64,000 bases of DNA from JBCBDX01 sp038529265 (lineage in GTDB: Bacteria; Pseudomonadota; Alphaproteobacteria; Rhizobiales; Rhizobiaceae), in assembly GCA_038529265.1 (NCBI GenBank), contig JBCBDX010000006.1, positions 62,001 through 126,000 on the forward strand. The letters are read 5' to 3'. The notes under the pieces were generated by a model. That model searched no databases and was not told the DNA's origin. It saw only the letters and a program-made list of their open reading frames with translations. The translations under genes were made by a program, and so were the position numbers. Below, piece by piece: positions 63,189 through 64,000 of the stretch. Within the stretch, counting starts at the first letter, position 1, and each line of letters opens with the position of its first letter.

Positions 63189-63306
63189 CCATCCACTGCG
63201 CGCGAATATTGTGCGACGACAGACACCTCCGTAGGCAATGCCTCTTTGGCGCGAACCGACAGGCTTGCGATCAGCATGAAAACTTCATGCATCACGTCGA
63301 TGGCCC
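63189..63306. repeat. 118-bp direct repeat, copy 2
   Basis: Identical over 118 bp to 62836-62953, with starts 353 bp apart. It lies outside the 14-bp bracket and upstream of the candidate promoter, so it would not be in the short RNA. Sharp edges suggest recent duplication. Confidence 0.95.
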
Positions 63307-63459
63307 AGCAGCGAACAGATTTATATTGTTATTTACTCATCTGAACTCAAGATGTGACTTCAGCTTTACCAAAGGATTTTTGGTTTTTTCCGCATATTTG
63401 GAAAGTAAAGCTGGCAGGTGGGAGGGGTGTCTTGTGTAGGAAGAGAAGAAGCACATGGG

Positions 63460-63675
63460 TTACTCGCTCTTCGCTGCCAACAAATCCTTCGCCTCAACCT
63501 CCAGCGCTTCAGCCAGTTTTTGCACAATCACGATGGTGGGGTTGCGAACGCCGCGTTCAACGCCGCTGACATAGGTGCGGTGCAGGTCGGCGCGGAACGC
63601 CAAATCTTCCTGCGAGTAGCCGCGTTCTTCGCGAATGCGCTTTAGGTTCCGGGCAAGAACAGTTCGAATATCCAT
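63460..63675 (-). CDS. Small XRE-family (Cro/CI-type) transcriptional regulator
   Basis: A 71-residue protein that is almost only a helix-turn-helix of the Cro/CI type: LKRIREERGYSQEDLAFRAD (11-30), recognition helix LHRTYVSGVERG (31-42), then NPTIVIVQKLAEALEVEAKDL. It resembles stand-alone repressors and R-M controller proteins. I prefer the ATG at 63675; a TTG at 63702 would add nine residues. It reads towards the repeats and reverse transcriptase and is preceded by palindromic sites. No RBS is obvious, so it may be leaderless. Confidence 0.82.
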   Translation of the reverse strand: MDIRTVLARNLKRIREERGYSQEDLAFRADLHRTYVSGVERGVRNPTIVIVQKLAEALEVEAKDLLAAKSE

Positions 63676-63693
63676 CCGACGACAGAGCTTGCG

Positions 63694-63712
63694 TGTAGAC
63701 AAATCGTCTACA
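63694..63712. promoter_or_regulatory. Inverted repeat at the XRE gene start (possible operator)
   Basis: TGTAGAC-AAATC-GTCTACA, a perfect 7+7 bp palindrome. It overlaps the region just upstream of the XRE start and has a related half-site at 63749-63756, the usual layout of an autoregulated repressor. Confidence 0.6.
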
Positions 63713-63734
63713 CTCTATGAGTCTCATTTCTGAC

Positions 63735-63762
63735 TTGCCTTCCGCTCAATGTAGACTATAAG
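63735..63762 (+). promoter_or_regulatory. Candidate divergent promoter
   Basis: TTGCCT at 63735-63740 and TATAAG at 63757-63762 are 16 bp apart on the plus strand. The -10 lies inside a second palindrome, AGACT-ATA-AGTCT (63754-63766), so the XRE protein could repress it. Confidence 0.45.
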
Positions 63763-63766
63763 TCTC
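63754..63766. promoter_or_regulatory. Second palindrome, possible XRE operator
   Basis: AGACT-ATA-AGTCT, a perfect 5+5 bp palindrome sharing AGAC/GTCT with the site at 63694-63712. It covers the -10 of the divergent promoter. Confidence 0.45.
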
Positions 63767-63768
63767 AT

Positions 63769-63880
63769 CATGACATCGCGTTTTTCAGCACTGTGTCGCG
63801 CCCTTCAACGCGGTGTTTGATGGTCCGTCCGGCGCGATGCCTCCCGGCGGGGAGCGATGTGTTTCCCGCCGGGGTTTTTA
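63769..63880 (+). ncRNA. Candidate short RNA or leader divergent from the XRE gene
   Basis: From the proposed start near 63769 to the terminator ending at 63880 the transcript would be about 112 nt. It begins with an ATG at 63770 that opens a 16-codon frame (MTSRFSALCRALQRGV). Downstream genes are outside the window, so it could also be a leader peptide or attenuator. Confidence 0.35.
63844..63880 (+). terminator. Strong intrinsic terminator
   Basis: CCCGGCGGG at 63844-63852 and CCCGCCGGG at 63866-63874 form a perfect 9-bp stem with a 13-nt loop, followed by GTTTTT. Confidence 0.75.
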
Positions 63881-63920
63881 GCGCCCCCTCACCCGTCTGC
63901 TCGTTATCACTCGCATCCAC

Positions 63921-63995
63921 CCTCTCCCACGAGGGGAGAGGGGAGGTGCGGTGGCGAGTTTGCATGCTCCTTCCTTCTCCCCTCGTGGGAGAAGG
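63921..63995. repeat. REP-like pair of palindromic hairpins
   Basis: CCTCTCCC/GGGAGAGG (63921-63928, 63934-63941) and CCTTCTCCC/GGGAGAAGG (63973-63981, 63987-63995) are hairpins in opposite orientation; 17 bp of one (63923-63939) is the reverse complement of the other (63976-63992). This type of repeated extragenic palindrome is common in Hyphomicrobiales genomes. Confidence 0.7.
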
Positions 63996-64000
63996 TGTCA

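Noticed and set aside
62836..63306. The direct repeats as template and variable repeats of a diversity-generating retroelement
   Set aside because: The copies are identical, with no adenine-specific differences; neither sits at the end of a lectin-fold or similar target gene, and no Avd-type accessory gene is present.
62836..63306. CRISPR array
   Set aside because: Only two long 118-bp repeats, no short repeat-spacer series, no cas genes.
63768..63965. Minus-strand frame of 65 codons at the right edge
   Set aside because: It lies within the terminator and REP-like palindromes and has no coding features.

Overview
The window is a chromosomal segment from an alphaproteobacterium of the order Hyphomicrobiales (Rhizobiales). 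The evidence is synteny: metK-trmB next to rimP-nusA-ylxR-infB-rbfA-truB, rpsO-pnp, the divergent irr / fabA-fabB-fabI pair, deoB-mutM-(enoyl-CoA hydratase)-rpsT-dnaA-dnaN-recF-moeB, dnaK-dnaJ-pmtA, and bfr-bfd under a perfect Irr box. The species cannot be named from the sequence alone; the rhizobial PmtA, Irr and PhaZ fit a free-living rhizobial or marine relative.

Layout. 1-15.9 kb: translation and RNA-metabolism cluster, with a roughly 4-kb block (alpha/beta hydrolase, methyltransferase-like membrane protein, aldehyde dehydrogenase, GNAT, small membrane protein) between truB and rpsO-pnp. 16-21.8 kb: RsmC-like methyltransferase, a c-di-GMP EAL protein, unsaturated fatty-acid genes and irr. 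21.8-32.8 kb: SH3 protein, D-2-hydroxyacid dehydrogenase, then a long minus-strand replication and repair run. 32.8-43 kb: PhnD-like binding protein, orphan TadE/CpaC-type pilus genes, a GDP-mannose pyrophosphorylase/epimerase fusion convergent with a giant GlmS-like protein, and an M20 peptidase. 43-53.8 kb: PBP1A, dnaKJ, pmtA, pyrF, PHB depolymerase and small enzymes. 53.8-61.4 kb: iron storage genes, a YiiX-like hydrolase, a striking ammonium transporter-PAS-GGDEF-EAL fusion, and lepA.

The accessory part is 61.4-64 kb, just behind lepA: a stand-alone reverse transcriptase (453 aa, YIDD catalytic motif, no maturase, integrase or retron partner recognised). Its leader carries two identical 118-bp direct repeats, strong hairpins, a promoter and a 14-nt complementary pair enclosing one repeat copy. 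Upstream lies a small XRE repressor-like gene with inverted-repeat operators and a possible divergent short RNA, then REP-like palindromes. This is the best candidate for an undescribed system. It looks like a defence-type reverse transcriptase (DRT or retron-like) with its own template RNA, but family assignment and function are inference.

The rest of the window is intact housekeeping DNA with no transposase, CRISPR array, tRNA or rRNA gene that I could recognise.
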